Below, piece by piece: positions 12,955-26,585 of a stretch of DNA of 64,000 nt. How positions within the stretch are numbered: the first letter of the stretch is position 1; each line of letters begins with the position of its first letter. Made by a program: the position numbers and the translations under genes. The stretch lies in contig NZ_FOYH01000001.1 in NCBI RefSeq assembly GCF_900116015.1, positions 124,001-188,000 on the forward strand. Reading direction: 5' to 3'. This DNA comes from Enterobacter sp. kpr-6 (GTDB lineage Bacteria > Pseudomonadota > Gammaproteobacteria > Enterobacterales > Enterobacteriaceae). Under the pieces are notes generated by a model. It was given only the letters and a program-made list of their open reading frames with translations. It was not told the DNA's origin and made no database searches.

Positions 12955-13787
12955 TGTTTGCTCTGACCACCAAACGGGTGCTGCCAGGCTTTACCTTAAG
13001 CCTCGGCACCAGTTTGCTGTTTGTCTGCCTGATTTTATTACTGCCGCTGAGCGCGCTGGTCATGCAGCTTTCCGAAATGAGCTGGGCGCAGTACTGGGAA
13101 GTTGTGACCAATCCACAGGTGGTGGCGGCTTATAAAGTCACGCTGCTGTCGGCGTTCGTGGCCTCGATTTTCAACGGCGTGTTTGGCCTGCTGATGGCGT
13201 GGATCCTCACGCGCTATCGTTTTCCGGGCCGCACGCTGTTAGACGCGCTGATGGATTTACCCTTCGCGCTGCCGACCGCAGTAGCCGGCCTGACCCTGGC
13301 ATCGCTCTTTTCGGTGAACGGCTTTTACGGTCAATGGCTGGCGCAGTTCGATATTAAAGTCACCTACACCTGGCTTGGCATCGCCGTGGCGATGGCCTTC
13401 ACCAGCATCCCGTTTGTGGTGCGTACCGTGCAGCCGGTGCTGGAAGAGTTAGGCCCGGAATATGAAGAAGCTGCCGAAACGCTGGGCGCAACGCGTCTGC
13501 AAAGTTTCTGGAAGGTGGTAATGCCGGAACTCTCCCCGGCGCTGCTGGCGGGCGTGGCGCTGTCGTTTACCCGCAGCCTCGGTGAATTTGGCGCGGTGAT
13601 TTTTATCGCCGGGAACATCGCCTGGAAAACAGAAGTAACCTCGCTGATGATTTTTGTGCGCCTCCAGGAATTTGATTACCCGGCGGCAAGCGCGATTGCA
13701 TCGGTGATCCTCGCGGCCTCGCTGCTCCTGCTGTTTTCTATCAATACATTGCAAAGTCGCTTTGGTCGACGTGTGGTAGGTCACTGA
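12954..13787 (+). CDS. cysT: sulfate/thiosulfate ABC permease CysT (CysU)
   Basis: Inner-membrane permease subunit, 277 residues with about six helices. The EAA cytoplasmic loop that contacts CysA is visible as EEAAETLGATRLQSFWKVVMPEL. It pairs with CysW and starts on the last base of the cysP stop codon. Confidence 0.95.
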   Translation: MFALTTKRVLPGFTLSLGTSLLFVCLILLLPLSALVMQLSEMSWAQYWEVVTNPQVVAAYKVTLLSAFVASIFNGVFGLLMAWILTRYRFPGRTLLDALMDLPFALPTAVAGLTLASLFSVNGFYGQWLAQFDIKVTYTWLGIAVAMAFTSIPFVVRTVQPVLEELGPEYEEAAETLGATRLQSFWKVVMPELSPALLAGVALSFTRSLGEFGAVIFIAGNIAWKTEVTSLMIFVRLQEFDYPAASAIASVILAASLLLLFSINTLQSRFGRRVVGH

Positions 13788-14662
13788 TGGCGGACGTAAC
13801 GCAATTGAATCGCTATGACAGGCCCCGGATTAACTGGGGTAAATGGGCTCTTATCGCCACCGGGATGGTGCTTTCGGCACTGATTCTGGTGGTGCCGATG
13901 GTTTATATCTTCGTGCAGGCGTTCAGCAAAGGCCTGATGCCGGTGCTGCAAAACCTCGCCGATCCGGACATGCTTCACGCCATCTGGCTGACGGTGTTGA
14001 TCGCGCTGATCACCGTGCCGGTAAACCTGGTGTTTGGCACTCTGCTGGCTTGGCTGGTGACGCGCTTTGATTTCCGTGGCCGCCAGTTGCTGCTGACCCT
14101 GCTGGATATTCCGTTTGCCGTCTCGCCGGTGGTGGCGGGACTGGTGTATCTGCTGTTTTACGGCTCTAACGGCCCGCTCGGTGGCTGGCTGGATGAGCAC
14201 AATCTTCAGGTGATGTTCGCCTGGCCCGGTATGGTGCTGGTGACGATTTTCGTGACCTGTCCGTTTGTGGTGCGCGAACTGGTGCCGGTGATGTTAAGTC
14301 AGGGCAGCCATGAAGACGAAGCCGCGATTTTGCTCGGCGCGTCGGGCTGGCAGATGTTCAGGCGCGTCACGCTGCCAAATATCCGCTGGGCGCTGCTCTA
14401 CGGCGTGGTGCTGACCAATGCCCGTGCCATCGGTGAGTTTGGTGCCGTGTCGGTGGTGTCTGGCTCGATTCGCGGCGAAACGCTGTCGCTGCCGTTACAG
14501 ATAGAATTGCTGGAGCAGGATTACAACACGGTCGGCTCGTTTACCGCTGCCGCCCTGCTGACGTTAATGGCTATTTTGACCCTGTTTTTAAAGAGTGGGT
14601 TGCAGTGGCGTTTGCACAATCAAGAGAAACGCGCGCAACAGGAGGGAAATCATGAGCATTGA
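13787..14662 (+). CDS. cysW: sulfate/thiosulfate ABC permease CysW
   Basis: Second permease subunit, 291 residues with about six helices and the EAA loop [21 protein letters not shown]. It overlaps cysT by one base and cysA by eleven bases, so the operon is strongly coupled. Confidence 0.95.
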   Translation: MADVTQLNRYDRPRINWGKWALIATGMVLSALILVVPMVYIFVQAFSKGLMPVLQNLADPDMLHAIWLTVLIALITVPVNLVFGTLLAWLVTRFDFRGRQLLLTLLDIPFAVSPVVAGLVYLLFYGSNGPLGGWLDEHNLQVMFAWPGMVLVTIFVTCPFVVRELVPVMLSQGSHEDEAAILLGASGWQMFRRVTLPNIRWALLYGVVLTNARAIGEFGAVSVVSGSIRGETLSLPLQIELLEQDYNTVGSFTAAALLTLMAILTLFLKSGLQWRLHNQEKRAQQEGNHEH

Positions 14663-15749
14663 GATTGCCAATATTAAGAAGTCATTTGGTCGCACCCAGG
14701 TGCTGAATGATATCTCGCTGGATATTCCTTCCGGTCAAATGGTGGCGCTGCTGGGGCCGTCCGGCTCCGGGAAAACCACGCTGCTGCGCATTATTGCCGG
14801 GCTTGAACATCAGTCGAGCGGGCGCATTCGCTTCCAGGGCACTGACGTCAGCCGCCTGCATGCGCGCGATCGTAAAGTGGGTTTCGTGTTTCAGCATTAC
14901 GCGCTGTTCCGCCATATGACGGTGTTCGACAACATCGCTTTTGGCCTGACGGTGCTGCCGCGTCGTGAGCGTCCGAACGCCGCCGCGATTAAAGCCAAAG
15001 TTACCAAACTGCTGGAGATGGTGCAGCTCGCTCATCTGGCGGATCGCTATCCGGCGCAGTTGTCCGGCGGGCAGAAACAGCGTGTGGCGCTGGCCCGTGC
15101 GCTGGCACCCGACCCGCAGATTTTGCTGCTCGACGAACCCTTCGGCGCGCTGGATGCGCAGGTGCGTAAAGAGTTGCGCCGCTGGCTGCGTCAGTTACAC
15201 GAAGAGCTGAAGTTTACCAGCGTGTTCGTGACTCACGATCAGGAAGAGGCGATGGAAGTGGCCGACCGCGTGGTGGTCATGAGCCAGGGGAATATTGAGC
15301 AGGTGGATGTGCCGGAACAGGTCTGGCGCGAACCGGCCACCCGCTTTGTGCTGGAATTTATGGGCGAAGTCAATCGCCTGAAGGGTACCATTCGTGGCGG
15401 ACAGTTCCACGTCGGTGCACACCGCTGGCCGCTGGGGTACACCCCGGCGCATCAGGGCGAGGTCGATCTGTTCCTGCGTCCGTGGGAAGTGGACATCAGC
15501 CGCCGCACCAGCCTCGATTCACCGCTGCCGGTGCAGGTGCTGGAAGCCAGTCCGAAGGGTCACTTTACTCAACTAGTGGTGCAGCCGCTGGGCTGGTACG
15601 ACGAACCGCTGGCGGTAGTCCTGCGCGGCGATGATGCGCCAGCGCGCGGCGAGCGTCTGTTTGTCGGCCTGCAAAATGCCCGCTTATATCATGGCGATCA
15701 ACGCATCGAAACGCGCGATGAGGAGCTTGCTCTCACTCAGAGCGCCTGA
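14652..15749 (+). CDS. cysA: sulfate/thiosulfate ABC ATPase CysA
   Basis: ATPase that powers the CysTW permease. The start at 14652 ([13 protein letters not shown]) follows an AGGAGGGA ribosome site and gives 365 residues. Walker A is GPSGSGKT at 35-42, the signature is [15 protein letters not shown], Walker B is [12 protein letters not shown] and the switch His is in [10 protein letters not shown]-terminal TOBE-like extension follows residue ~240. A longer in-frame start at 14595 inside cysW was rejected. Confidence 0.95.
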   Translation: MSIEIANIKKSFGRTQVLNDISLDIPSGQMVALLGPSGSGKTTLLRIIAGLEHQSSGRIRFQGTDVSRLHARDRKVGFVFQHYALFRHMTVFDNIAFGLTVLPRRERPNAAAIKAKVTKLLEMVQLAHLADRYPAQLSGGQKQRVALARALAPDPQILLLDEPFGALDAQVRKELRRWLRQLHEELKFTSVFVTHDQEEAMEVADRVVVMSQGNIEQVDVPEQVWREPATRFVLEFMGEVNRLKGTIRGGQFHVGAHRWPLGYTPAHQGEVDLFLRPWEVDISRRTSLDSPLPVQVLEASPKGHFTQLVVQPLGWYDEPLAVVLRGDDAPARGERLFVGLQNARLYHGDQRIETRDEELALTQSA

Positions 15750-15768
15750 TAGGTTAAAGGACTGGTTT

Positions 15769-15848
15769 TTGCCGGGTGGCTTTTCGCCAGCCCGGCCTAC
15801 AACATACTCTCTGTAGGCCCGGTCAGCGTAACGCAGCCGGGCTTTTTA
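15769..15848. repeat. REP/BIME-like element between cysA and cysM
   Basis: Two facing REP-type units: GCCGGGTGGC...CCCGGCCTAC and GTAGGCCCGGTCAGCG...GCAGCCGGGC. Each can fold on itself and the pair can fold together. In the cysPTWAM operon such elements can stabilise the upstream mRNA or attenuate the last gene. Confidence 0.8.
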
Positions 15849-15861
15849 TTGGATTGCGTTT

Positions 15862-16773
15862 GTGAACACATTAGAACACACCATCGGTAATACTCCTCTG
15901 GTCAAACTCCAGCGCATGGGGCCAGAAAACGGCAGTGAAATCTGGGTCAAACTCGAAGGCAATAATCCTGCGGGATCGGTAAAAGATCGCGCCGCGCTCT
16001 CGATGATCGTTGAGGCGGAAAAGCGCGGGGAAATCAAACCCGGCGATGCGCTGATCGAAGCGACCAGCGGCAATACCGGCATTGCGTTAGCGATGATCGC
16101 GGCGCTTAAAGGTTATCGCATGAAGCTTTTAATGCCGGACAACATGAGTCAGGAACGCCGGGCTGCGATGCGGGCCTATGGCGCGGAACTCATTCTGGTC
16201 ACCAAAGAGCAGGGAATGGAAGGCGCGCGCGATCTGGCGCTATCGATGGCGGAGCGCGGCGAAGGAAAGCTGCTCGACCAGTTTAATAATCCCGATAATC
16301 CCTATGCACACTACACCACCACCGGGCCGGAAATCTGGCAGCAAACCGGCGGTCGGCTCACCCATTTTGTTTCCAGCATGGGCACCACCGGCACCATTAC
16401 CGGGGTGTCGCGTTTTTTGCGCGAGCAGCCGAAAGCGGTGACCATTGTGGGCCTGCAACCGGAAGAGGGGAGCAGCATTCCGGGCATCCGTCGCTGGCCT
16501 GCGGAATATATGCCGGGGATCTTCAACGCCACGCTGGTGGATGAGGTGCTGGATATTCATCAGCGCGAGGCGGAGAATACCATGCGCGAGCTGGCCGTCC
16601 GTGAAGGCATTTTCTGCGGCGTCAGCTCCGGCGGCGCGGTCGCGGGTGCACTGCGCGTGGCGCGGGCGACGCCGGGCGCGGTTGTCGTGGCAATCATTTG
16701 CGACCGGGGCGACCGGTATCTCTCCACCGGCGTGTTCGGTGAGGAAAGTTATTCTCAGGGTGCGGGTATTTAA
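15862..16773 (+). CDS. cysM: cysteine synthase B
   Basis: PLP enzyme forming cysteine from O-acetylserine and sulfide, and S-sulfocysteine from thiosulfate. Translation from GTG at 15862 (as in E. coli) gives 303 residues beginning [19 protein letters not shown] after the initiator. The PLP lysine is K41 in [12 protein letters not shown]; the phosphate loop is TSGNTGIAL. Last gene of the cys import operon, behind a REP element. Confidence 0.94.
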   Translation: MNTLEHTIGNTPLVKLQRMGPENGSEIWVKLEGNNPAGSVKDRAALSMIVEAEKRGEIKPGDALIEATSGNTGIALAMIAALKGYRMKLLMPDNMSQERRAAMRAYGAELILVTKEQGMEGARDLALSMAERGEGKLLDQFNNPDNPYAHYTTTGPEIWQQTGGRLTHFVSSMGTTGTITGVSRFLREQPKAVTIVGLQPEEGSSIPGIRRWPAEYMPGIFNATLVDEVLDIHQREAENTMRELAVREGIFCGVSSGGAVAGALRVARATPGAVVVAIICDRGDRYLSTGVFGEESYSQGAGI

Positions 16774-16783
16774 GGAGGCTGTG

Positions 16784-17632
16784 ATGGACATGGTGTTGTT
16801 CAATGATAAAAGCAGAGCGATGCAGGCGGATATTGTCGCCGTGCAGTCGCAGGTGGTGTATGGCAGCGTGGGGAACAGCATCGGCGTGCCGACCATCAAA
16901 CGTCATAATCTCAATGTGATTGCCGTCCCCACGGTGTTGCTCAGCAATACGCCGCATTACGACACTTTTTACGGCGGGGTGATCCCAACCGAATGGTTCA
17001 GCGGCTATTTGCAGGCGTTAACCGAGCGCGAGGCGCTGCGTCAGGTGCGGGCGGTTACCACGGGCTATATGGGTAACGGTGAGCAGATTGCACTGCTGGC
17101 AGGCTGGCTGAAGACGCTGAAAGCGCAGCACCCGGAACTGCTTATCCTGGTCGACCCGGTGATAGGCGACACGGACAGCGGGATCTACGTGAAACCTGAA
17201 CTGCCGGAAGCCTATCGTCAGCATCTGCTGCCGCTGGCGCAGGGGCTGACGCCGAATGTGTTTGAGCTGGAAGTGCTCAGCGGTAAATCCTGTCACACGC
17301 TGAATGAAGCGGTTGAGGCGGCAAAATCGCTGCTCTCCGATACGCTGAAATGGATTGTCATTACCAGTGCCCCCGGTCAGACGGCAGAGACGATCAACGT
17401 TGCGGTGGTTACCGCGGAAAGCGTGGACGTGATTGAACACCCGCGTGTGAAAACGGATTTAAAAGGAACGGGCGATCTTTTCTGCGCCGAGCTGGTGAGC
17501 GGGCTGGTGAAAGGCAATGCGCTCGCGACCGCAACGCGCAATGCCGCAGAGCGCGTACTGGAAGTGATGAGCTGGACGCAGCAATGTGGCTGTGATGAAT
17601 TGATTCTGCCGCCAACTGGCCGTATAGATTAA
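16784..17632 (+). CDS. pdxK: pyridoxine/pyridoxal/pyridoxamine kinase
   Basis: PdxK phosphorylates B6 vitamers with ATP. The ATG at 16784 sits 10 bases after the cysM stop behind an AAGGAGG ribosome site and gives 282 residues (E. coli 283). Ribokinase-fold motifs include [19 protein letters not shown] and the anion-hole/catalytic [15 protein letters not shown] with Asp near residue 231. A longer in-frame open frame upstream overlaps cysM in another frame and was rejected. Confidence 0.93.
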   Translation: MDMVLFNDKSRAMQADIVAVQSQVVYGSVGNSIGVPTIKRHNLNVIAVPTVLLSNTPHYDTFYGGVIPTEWFSGYLQALTEREALRQVRAVTTGYMGNGEQIALLAGWLKTLKAQHPELLILVDPVIGDTDSGIYVKPELPEAYRQHLLPLAQGLTPNVFELEVLSGKSCHTLNEAVEAAKSLLSDTLKWIVITSAPGQTAETINVAVVTAESVDVIEHPRVKTDLKGTGDLFCAELVSGLVKGNALATATRNAAERVLEVMSWTQQCGCDELILPPTGRID

Positions 17633-17690
17633 GCCCGACAGACGAAAAATTTTGTAGTGATAACAGGGATCCCCCCGCTAAGGAGAAACA

Positions 17691-18344
17691 ATGAAGGCGA
17701 CAACAACTCTACATTATATTTATGACCCGCTTTGCGGATGGTGCTACGGCGCTGCGCCGCTGGTGGATGCGGCGCAAACGGTCCCGGATTTATCCATCGC
17801 GCTGCACGCGGGAGGCATGTTAACAGGCAGCAACCGTCGGAAGATTGATGCGCACTGGCGGGAGCATGTCGTTAAATCGGATACCCGTATTGCAGCCATG
17901 ACCGGGCAACTTTTTGGCGACGCCTATATCAACGGTCTGCTGCTGGATACGTCCGCTATCATGGATTCAGCGCCACCTACCAGCGCGATTTTGGCGGCGG
18001 AAAATCTGGCGGGCGCGGGCCTTGCGATGCTGCATCGTATTCAGACCGCGCATTATCAGCACGGACTGCGCGTTGCGGATCTGCCCGTGCTTGAGAAGCT
18101 GGCAGCGGATATGGTTCTGGATGCTGTCGCATTTAGCGAAGAAATGAAAACGGTCAACAATGGGGCGTTGCAGACGCACATTACTCAGAGTCGAATGTTA
18201 CTTGCCCGCGTTAACGGTTCAGGATTTCCCACTTTCGTGCTGGAAGATCGTCATGGGAAATACCATGTTCTTCAGGCCGGGCACTATCTGGGAAATGTTG
18301 ATGCGTGGAAAAAGACGCTACAGGACTTTTTGACTGCTAAATGA
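17691..18344 (+). CDS. DsbA-family (thioredoxin-fold) protein with CGWC motif
   Basis: A 217-residue protein with the active-site motif DPLCGWCYGAAP (C15-C18) and a helical insertion, then the late cis-Pro-like segment GSGFPTFVLED. This pattern fits the cytoplasmic DsbA-like/FrnE-type oxidoreductase family. There is no signal peptide, so it is probably cytoplasmic. It has its own AAGGAGAAA ribosome site and sits 58 bases after pdxK. E. coli has nothing at this position as I recall. Substrate unknown; thiol-disulfide exchange or isomerase-like activity is inferred from motif only. Confidence 0.75.
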   Translation: MKATTTLHYIYDPLCGWCYGAAPLVDAAQTVPDLSIALHAGGMLTGSNRRKIDAHWREHVVKSDTRIAAMTGQLFGDAYINGLLLDTSAIMDSAPPTSAILAAENLAGAGLAMLHRIQTAHYQHGLRVADLPVLEKLAADMVLDAVAFSEEMKTVNNGALQTHITQSRMLLARVNGSGFPTFVLEDRHGKYHVLQAGHYLGNVDAWKKTLQDFLTAK

Positions 18345-18351
18345 GATGCAT

Positions 18352-18386
18352 AAAAAACCCGGAAATGCAGAACATTTCCGGGTTTT
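18352..18386 (-). terminator. crr terminator (bidirectional)
   Basis: A 10-bp stem CCCGGAAATG / CATTTCCGGG at 18358-18367 and 18373-18382 is flanked by an A6 run on the left and T4 on the right. It ends ptsHI-crr on the reverse strand and can also end the DsbA-like gene. Confidence 0.85.
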
Positions 18387-18408
18387 ACAACAACGTTAAC
18401 CGTCCGAA

Positions 18409-18918
18409 TTACTTCTTGATGCGGATAACCGGGGTTTCACCCACAGTCACGCTACCAGACAGTTTGATCAGTTCTTTGATTTCGTCCATGTTGGAGATAA
18501 CAACCGGCGTCAGGGTAGACTTGGCTTTTTCTTCCAGCAACGGCAGGTCGAATTCGATGACCGGATCGCCAACTTTCACACGCTGGCCTTCTTCGGCGAT
18601 GCGTTTGAAACCTTCGCCTTTCAGTTCAACGGTATCAATACCGAAGTGAACGAACAGCTCAATGCCGCTATCGGATTCGATAGAGAAAGCATGGTTGGTT
18701 TCAAAGATTTTGCCAATGGTGCCGTCTACAGGCGCAACCATTTTGTTGCCGGTTGGTTTGATAGCAATGCCGTCACCAACAATTTTCTCAGCAAACACGA
18801 CATCTGGCACATCTTCAATATTGACGATCTCGCCAGACAGCGGAGCAATAATCTCAATGGTTCCGGTATCTTTCTTATCGTCAGAAACCAGAGATTTCAG
18901 TTTATCGAACAAACCCAT
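18409..18918 (-). CDS. crr: PTS glucose-specific EIIA (EIIA-Glc)
   Basis: Cytoplasmic phosphocarrier between HPr and glucose permeases, and regulator of adenylate cyclase and inducer exclusion. It has 169 residues, as in E. coli. The phosphorylated His is at 91 in [13 protein letters not shown] (His90 without Met), with partner His near residue 76 (ETNHAFS). The gene lies 40 bases after ptsI on the reverse strand. Confidence 0.97.
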   Translation of the reverse strand: MGLFDKLKSLVSDDKKDTGTIEIIAPLSGEIVNIEDVPDVVFAEKIVGDGIAIKPTGNKMVAPVDGTIGKIFETNHAFSIESDSGIELFVHFGIDTVELKGEGFKRIAEEGQRVKVGDPVIEFDLPLLEEKAKSTLTPVVISNMDEIKELIKLSGSVTVGETPVIRIKK

Positions 18919-18958
18919 GATCTTCTCCTAAGCAGTAATTTGGGCCGCATCTCGTGGA

Positions 18959-20686
18959 TTAGCAGATTGTTTTTTCTTCAATGAACTTGTTAACCAGCGT
19001 CATTAACTCGTCCGTTGTCGGTTGAGCAAGAGCCTGCTCTGCTAATACCTTCGCATCTTCGAAGTTCGTGTTACGAATAATCTTCTTAATGCGCGGGATA
19101 GAAATGGCACTCATACTGAATTCATCCAGACCCATCCCCAGCAACAGAAGTGTAGCACGTTCATCGCCTGCAAGCTCACCACACATACCAGTCCATTTGC
19201 CTTCTGCATGAGAAGCATCAATGACTTGTTTAATAAGTGTGAGAACAGACGGTGACATCGGCTGGTAAAGATGTGAAATCATATCATTACCACGGTCAAC
19301 TGCCAGCGTATACTGCGTTAAATCATTTGTACCAATACTAAAGAAATCAACTTCCTTCGCAAGATGACGCGCAATTGTCGCGGCGGCAGGTGTTTCTACC
19401 ATCACGCCAACTTCAATGCTCTCGTCAAAGGCTTTACCTTCGTCACGCAGCTCTTGCTTGTAGATTTCGATCTCTTTTTTCAGCACGCGCACTTCTTCCA
19501 CGGAGATGATCATCGGGAACATGATGCGCAGTTTGCCGAACGCAGAGGCACGCAGGATGGCGCGAACCTGGTCACGCAGGATCTCTTTACGATCCATCGC
19601 GATACGCACGGCACGCCAGCCCAGGAACGGGTTTTCTTCTTTCGGGAAGTTCATGTACGGCAGCTCTTTGTCGCCGCCAATGTCCATGGTGCGGACGATA
19701 ACCGCTTGTGAGCCACAGGCTTCAGCAACGGCTTTGTACGCCTGGAACTGCTCTTCTTCAGTCGGCAGAGAGTCGCGATCCATGAACAGGAATTCGGTAC
19801 GGTACAGGCCAACACCTTCAGCGCCATTGCGCTCTGCGCCGTCAACGTCACGCACGGTGCCGATGTTTGCACAGACTTCAACCTGGTGACCATCCAGCGT
19901 GATGGCCGGCAGATCTTTGAGCTTCGCCAGTTCGGCTTTCTCTTCTGCGACCTGAGCCTGTACGTTACGCAGGGTTTCGATCTCTTCGTTAGTCGGGTTA
20001 ACGTAAACTTTGTTGTTAACCGCATCAAGGATCAGATAGTCGTCGTTTTTCACCTGAGAGGTGATGCTGCCGGTACCCACAATCGCAGGCAGTTCAAGCG
20101 AACGCGCCATAATGGAAGTGTGAGAGGTACGGCCGCCAACATCGGTGATGAAGCCCAGCACCTTGTTCAGGTTCAGCTGTGCGGTTTCAGACGGGGTTAA
20201 ATCCGCTGCAACCAGGATAACTTCATCTTTGATGGAGCTTAAATCAATGATTGCCAGACCCAGGATGTTGCGCAGCAGGCGCTTACCGATGTCACGCACG
20301 TCAGCCGCACGTTCTTTGAGGTATTCATCATCCAGCTCTTCGAGAGCAGTGGCCTGACCTTCGATAACTTCATGGGCCGCAGCGTCGGCGGTCATGTGCT
20401 TATCTTTAATCAGGGCTATGATTTCCTGCTCCAGCTCCTCATCTTCGAGCAACATAATGTGGCCTTCGAAGATGGCTTCTTTTTCTTCACCGAAAGTTTC
20501 GCCAGCTTTAGTCTTAATGGCTTCCAGTTGCGCTGATGCCTTGGCACGACCGCTCAGAAAACGCTCAACTTCCTGATCAACCTTGTCGGCAGAAATTTTT
20601 TTCCGGTCAATGACGATTTCGTCTTCCTTCAGCAACAGTGCCTTGCCGAAAGCGATACCCGGGGATGCTAAAATGCCTGAAATCAT
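18959..20686 (-). CDS. ptsI: PTS enzyme I
   Basis: Takes phosphate from PEP and passes it to HPr. It has 575 residues, the E. coli length. The phosphorylated His189 lies in [12 protein letters not shown]; the PEP-binding C-domain shows [14 protein letters not shown] and the C-terminal signature MCGELAGDE. Middle gene of ptsHI-crr. Confidence 0.97.
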   Translation of the reverse strand: MISGILASPGIAFGKALLLKEDEIVIDRKKISADKVDQEVERFLSGRAKASAQLEAIKTKAGETFGEEKEAIFEGHIMLLEDEELEQEIIALIKDKHMTADAAAHEVIEGQATALEELDDEYLKERAADVRDIGKRLLRNILGLAIIDLSSIKDEVILVAADLTPSETAQLNLNKVLGFITDVGGRTSHTSIMARSLELPAIVGTGSITSQVKNDDYLILDAVNNKVYVNPTNEEIETLRNVQAQVAEEKAELAKLKDLPAITLDGHQVEVCANIGTVRDVDGAERNGAEGVGLYRTEFLFMDRDSLPTEEEQFQAYKAVAEACGSQAVIVRTMDIGGDKELPYMNFPKEENPFLGWRAVRIAMDRKEILRDQVRAILRASAFGKLRIMFPMIISVEEVRVLKKEIEIYKQELRDEGKAFDESIEVGVMVETPAAATIARHLAKEVDFFSIGTNDLTQYTLAVDRGNDMISHLYQPMSPSVLTLIKQVIDASHAEGKWTGMCGELAGDERATLLLLGMGLDEFSMSAISIPRIKKIIRNTNFEDAKVLAEQALAQPTTDELMTLVNKFIEEKTIC

Positions 20687-20729
20687 AACCCTACCTTACT
20701 TGTGACTGATTTTAAAAAGAACCGCGAAC

Positions 20730-20987
20730 TTACTCGAGTTCTGCCATCAGTTTAACCAGATGCTCAACTGCTTTTTGCTCGTCTTCACCTTCAGCGGACA
20801 GGGTTACAACGGTGCCCTGAGTCAGGCCCAGAGTTTGCAGTTTGAACAGGCTTTTTGCGCTCGCGCTTTTGCCGTTGGAAGTCACAGTGATTTCAGATGT
20901 GAAGCCTTTCGCTTCTTTAACAAACTGAGCAGCAGGGCGGGTGTGCAGACCGTTCGGAGCGGTAATGGTAACTTCTTGCTGGAACAT
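20730..20987 (-). CDS. ptsH: PTS phosphocarrier HPr
   Basis: 85-residue HPr with phosphorylated His15 in [12 protein letters not shown] and the regulatory Ser46 region [14 protein letters not shown]. First gene of ptsHI-crr, transcribed leftward. It is 43 bases upstream of ptsI. Confidence 0.97.
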   Translation of the reverse strand: MFQQEVTITAPNGLHTRPAAQFVKEAKGFTSEITVTSNGKSASAKSLFKLQTLGLTQGTVVTLSAEGEDEQKAVEHLVKLMAELE

Positions 20988-21323
20988 TGTATTTCCCCAA
21001 CTTATAGGTTTAGTGTTGTGGAACTAAAGTCTAGCCTGGCGGCTTCACTTTAGCCTGTATTGTTAGCACCGGCGGTAACGGAACGTGGCGCAGAAGCCTG
21101 TATAACGCAATCCGGAGCTGAAAAACTTCTGGCCGATGGCGAAAGTATCGCCTTCAAACATTATGCCGCGAAAGCAAGACTTCAACCAAATCATTAAATC
21201 GATTCAGCTGGCGTTAAGTCACAAAACGATTAATTTCGCGCATCGAAATAAATGTGCTGCTTAAATACCAGACCCTGTGGGGCTGATCAATGGCGGGAGA
21301 GTAGAAAGTTTGACGTACTCCAC
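20988..21323 (-). promoter_or_regulatory. ptsHI-crr promoter region
   Basis: About 335 bases between the cysK terminator and ptsH hold no gene. By position this is the multi-promoter pts control region, which in E. coli binds CRP and other regulators. I see a TTTTGTGACTTAACG half-site on the reverse strand near 21215-21230 but no convincing full CRP palindrome. Confidence 0.5.
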
Positions 21324-21352
21324 AAAAAAGCACCTTAACAGGTGCTTTTTTG
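21324..21352 (-). terminator. cysK terminator
   Basis: Hairpin AAAAGCACC / GGTGCTTTT with an A-run to the left (U-run on the reverse transcript) lies about 20 bases past the cysK stop. Confidence 0.8.
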
Positions 21353-21372
21353 CGCAGATTTAAGCGAGGGCG

Positions 21373-22344
21373 TTACTGCTGCAATTCTTTCTCGGTAAAG
21401 AGATCCGCAAACAGTGCGGTACTCAGATAGCGCTCACCAGAAGAAGGCAGGATAACCACAATATTCTTATTGGTAAAGGCCTCGTCTTCCTGCAATTTCA
21501 GCGCAGCAGCCACGGCAGCACCGGAGGAGATCCCGGCCAGAATGCCTTCATCTTCCATCAGGCGACGTGCAGTGCTGATCGCTTCTTCATTGGTGATGGT
21601 GACCACTTTGTCGATTTGCTTCAGATCCAGGTTGCCCGGAATAAAGCCCGCGCCGATACCCTGAATTTTATGCGGGCCTGGCTTGAGCTCTTCGCCCGCC
21701 AGCGCCTGGGTGATCACCGGAGAATCAGTCGGCTCAACGGCCACGGTCACCAGGTCAGTTTTACCCTTGGTATTCTTGATATAACGGCTCACACCAGTCA
21801 GCGTACCGCCGGTACCCACGCCAGAAATGAACACGTCGACCTGACCATCAGTATCTTCCCAGATCTCCGGGCCTGTGGTCTTTTCATGAATTTCCGGATT
21901 CGCCGGGTTGCTGAATTGCTGGAGCAGCAGGTATTTTGCCGGATCGCTGGCAACGATCTCTTCGGCTTTCTGGATCGCGCCTTTCATGCCTTTTGCGCCT
22001 TCGGTCAGCACCAGATTTGCGCCCAGCGCTTTAAGCAGCTTACGGCGTTCAATACTCATGGTTTCAGGCATGGTCAGGGTCAGTTTGTAACCGCGCGCGG
22101 CGGCAACGTACGCCAGCGCGATACCGGTGTTACCGCTGGTGGGCTCGACCAGTTCGACGCCCTGCTTTAACACACCACGTTTTTCGGCATCCCAAATCAT
22201 ATTGGCACCGATACGGCATTTGACGCTGAAGCTTGGGTTGCGGGACTCGACCTTCGCCAGGATGCGTCCATTACCGATGCGGTTCAGTCTGACCAGCGGC
22301 GTATGACCGATAGTCAACGAGTTGTCTTCAAAAATCTTGCTCAT
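21373..22344 (-). CDS. cysK: cysteine synthase A
   Basis: Major O-acetylserine sulfhydrylase, a PLP enzyme. It has 323 residues, as in E. coli. The PLP lysine is K42 in [14 protein letters not shown]; the phosphate loop is [13 protein letters not shown]. The C-terminal region that meets the CysE tail in the synthase complex is intact. Expected CysB control; site not located. Confidence 0.96.
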   Translation of the reverse strand: MSKIFEDNSLTIGHTPLVRLNRIGNGRILAKVESRNPSFSVKCRIGANMIWDAEKRGVLKQGVELVEPTSGNTGIALAYVAAARGYKLTLTMPETMSIERRKLLKALGANLVLTEGAKGMKGAIQKAEEIVASDPAKYLLLQQFSNPANPEIHEKTTGPEIWEDTDGQVDVFISGVGTGGTLTGVSRYIKNTKGKTDLVTVAVEPTDSPVITQALAGEELKPGPHKIQGIGAGFIPGNLDLKQIDKVVTITNEEAISTARRLMEDEGILAGISSGAAVAAALKLQEDEAFTNKNIVVILPSSGERYLSTALFADLFTEKELQQ

Positions 22345-22485
22345 AGCCCGTCCTTAACTGTATGAATTTTGGGAACGTCATCAGCATACGCGGTTAAGGA
22401 ATATGCGGAAGTACGGATTTCGCATATCTATATGCTGATGAGAAATAATGGTGATAAGTATGGAATAAGAAGTGGAATAATCCAC

Positions 22486-23247
22486 TCAGTGCCAGCGCGC
22501 ATGTTTTGAGCGATAACAATCAACCCACATCGCCGTCGCACCGCAAACCGCGACCGGCATAATGACCAGGTTCAGTACCGGGATCAGCGTAAACAGGCTG
22601 GTTAGCGCGCCAAATTGCATATTTGTCGCCTTTTGCGCGCGCAGGGCAGTGCGCATCTCTTTAAACGGCACTTTATGGTTGTCGAACGGGTAATCGCAAT
22701 ACTGAATCGCCAGCATCCACGCGCTGAATAAAAACCACAGCACCGGGGCCAGCGTCTGCCCGATTCCAGGGATGAAATAGAGGATCAGCAGTAGTAGCGC
22801 GCGCGGGAGATACCAGGCCAGCTTTTGCCATTCACGCTTCATAATACGCGGTACATCTTTGACGATACCAAAAATACCCGTATCCGGCGGTGTGGCTCCG
22901 GTCAGACGCGCTTCAAGCTGTTCTGCCAGCAGTCCGTTAAAGGGGGCTGCAATCCAGTTCGCTATAGTAGAAAAAAAGTAGCCAAAGACCAGTACCACGG
23001 ACACCACGGCAATCGGCCAAAGCAGATAGCTCAGCCATTGCAGCCAGTCGGGGACATGGCTCATCAGGGAAGGGATCCAGCTATCCAGCTGGCTGAATAA
23101 CCAGAAAAAGGCGCAGCCTATCAGCACGATGTTGACCAGCAGCGGCATGATAACGAAGCGACGAATGCCGGGCAGGGTGATGAGCTTCCAGCCCTGTGAA
23201 AAATACCAGACGCCACTGCGCGGTGTGGTTGCAGATGATAAACCCAT
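22486..23247 (-). CDS. cysZ: sulfate transporter CysZ
   Basis: Inner-membrane sulfate permease, 253 residues with several helices ([64 protein letters not shown]) and a conserved amphipathic region [18 protein letters not shown]. It lies upstream of cysK and is divergent from zipA, as in E. coli. Confidence 0.94.
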   Translation of the reverse strand: MGLSSATTPRSGVWYFSQGWKLITLPGIRRFVIMPLLVNIVLIGCAFFWLFSQLDSWIPSLMSHVPDWLQWLSYLLWPIAVVSVVLVFGYFFSTIANWIAAPFNGLLAEQLEARLTGATPPDTGIFGIVKDVPRIMKREWQKLAWYLPRALLLLILYFIPGIGQTLAPVLWFLFSAWMLAIQYCDYPFDNHKVPFKEMRTALRAQKATNMQFGALTSLFTLIPVLNLVIMPVAVCGATAMWVDCYRSKHARWH

Positions 23248-23534
23248 ATGAGGCTATACTCCTTTTATCAAGCCCTGGAAAGTATCGGGCTACAGTATCC
23301 GTTTATACCCGATGTCCTTCAAGTGACAGCAAGCGTAGCCGCATCCTGATGTCATTCAGCGGTAAATTGCACTGACCCGTTCGGAAATGTTCGAAAAAAC
23401 AGCAAAAAGCACGATTTTATTCATCTTTATGCGGTGAAAGTCATGTGCACACTTGCACTTGAGGTAATCGGCAAATACTCTTAGTGAGTAAATGTTTGCC
23501 GTGGTGGCAAGGTGTTAGAACAACAGAGAATATA

Positions 23535-24497
23535 ATGATGCAGGATTTGCGTCTGATATTAATCATTGTTGGCGCGATCGCCATACTTGCTTTACTGGTT
23601 CACGGTTTCTGGACCAGCAGGAAAGAGCGTTCGTCCATGTTCCGCGATCGCCCACTGAAGCGCATGAAGTCGCGTCGTGACGATGATGAATCCTTCGATG
23701 ATGAAGGCGAAAATGACGTCGATGATGGCGTGGGTGAAGTGCGTGTTCACCGGGTGAACCCTGCCCAGCATGCCAGCCAGGAGCAAGAAGCTCCTCGCCA
23801 GCCTCAGCACCAGTACCAGCCGCCTTATGCGTCTGCACAACCGCGCCCTGCGGCACCGGTACAGCGCGAAGAGCCTGTCATGCCGTCATCGCCGTCATCG
23901 CCGCCAGTGCAACAGCAGCAGCCACAACCGCAGCCCGTTACGCCTCGAGTTGAACCTCAGCCTGTTCAGCAGCCTGCGCCGCAACCTGCACCTGCGCCTT
24001 CTTATCAGCCAGAGCCCGAACCTGCTCCTGCGCCAGCACCTGTCGTAGAAGAGCCCGTTGCCGCTAAACCAAAGCCGAAAGAAACGGTTATTGTTATGAG
24101 CGTGGCGGCGCATCAGGGCACTGAGCTTAATGGCGAACTGCTGATTAACAGTATCCAGCAGGCCGGATTTATGTTTGGCGATATGAACATTTTCCATCGT
24201 CATCTTAGCCCGGACGGTAGCGGACCGGCATTGTTCAGCCTGGCGAATATGGTTAACCCGGGTACGTTCGATCCGGAAATGACCGGTAACTTCAGCACCC
24301 CGGGTGTGACTATCTTTATGCAGGTGCCGTCTTATGGCGACGAGCTGCAAAACTTTAAGCTGATGCTTCAGTCTGCGCAGTATATCGCTGATGAAGTCGG
24401 TGGCATGGTCCTTGACGATCAACGCCGCATGATGACGCCGCAGAAGCTGCGTGAGTATCAGGACAGAATTCGCGAAGTAAAAGACGCCAACGCCTGA
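23535..24497 (+). CDS. zipA: cell division protein ZipA
   Basis: Bitopic essential division protein that tethers FtsZ to the membrane. From [17 protein letters not shown] at 23535 it has 320 residues (E. coli 328). An N-terminal membrane helix is followed by a charged segment, a Pro/Gln-rich flexible linker (residues ~85-190) and the C-terminal FtsZ-binding domain ([19 protein letters not shown]...). The linker differs most in length between relatives. A 17-residue upstream extension to 23484 was rejected. Confidence 0.95.
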   Translation: MMQDLRLILIIVGAIAILALLVHGFWTSRKERSSMFRDRPLKRMKSRRDDDESFDDEGENDVDDGVGEVRVHRVNPAQHASQEQEAPRQPQHQYQPPYASAQPRPAAPVQREEPVMPSSPSSPPVQQQQPQPQPVTPRVEPQPVQQPAPQPAPAPSYQPEPEPAPAPAPVVEEPVAAKPKPKETVIVMSVAAHQGTELNGELLINSIQQAGFMFGDMNIFHRHLSPDGSGPALFSLANMVNPGTFDPEMTGNFSTPGVTIFMQVPSYGDELQNFKLMLQSAQYIADEVGGMVLDDQRRMMTPQKLREYQDRIREVKDANA

Positions 24498-24527
24498 TTT
24501 TCATCTGAGCGTCTGAAACCCCTCCTG

Positions 24528-24553
24528 AACCCCCGCCTGTCGGGGGTTTTTAT
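24528..24553 (+). terminator. zipA terminator
   Basis: Hairpin AACCCCCG / CGGGGGTT followed by a T-rich tail (TTTTTATT). It lies between zipA and ligA. Confidence 0.85.
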
Positions 24554-24559
24554 TATTGA

Positions 24560-26584
<2,025 letters not shown>

Positions 26585-26585
26585 T

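Noticed and set aside
23484-23534. Longer zipA start
   Set aside because: The family begins [11 protein letters not shown]; the extension would put charged and Trp residues before the membrane helix.
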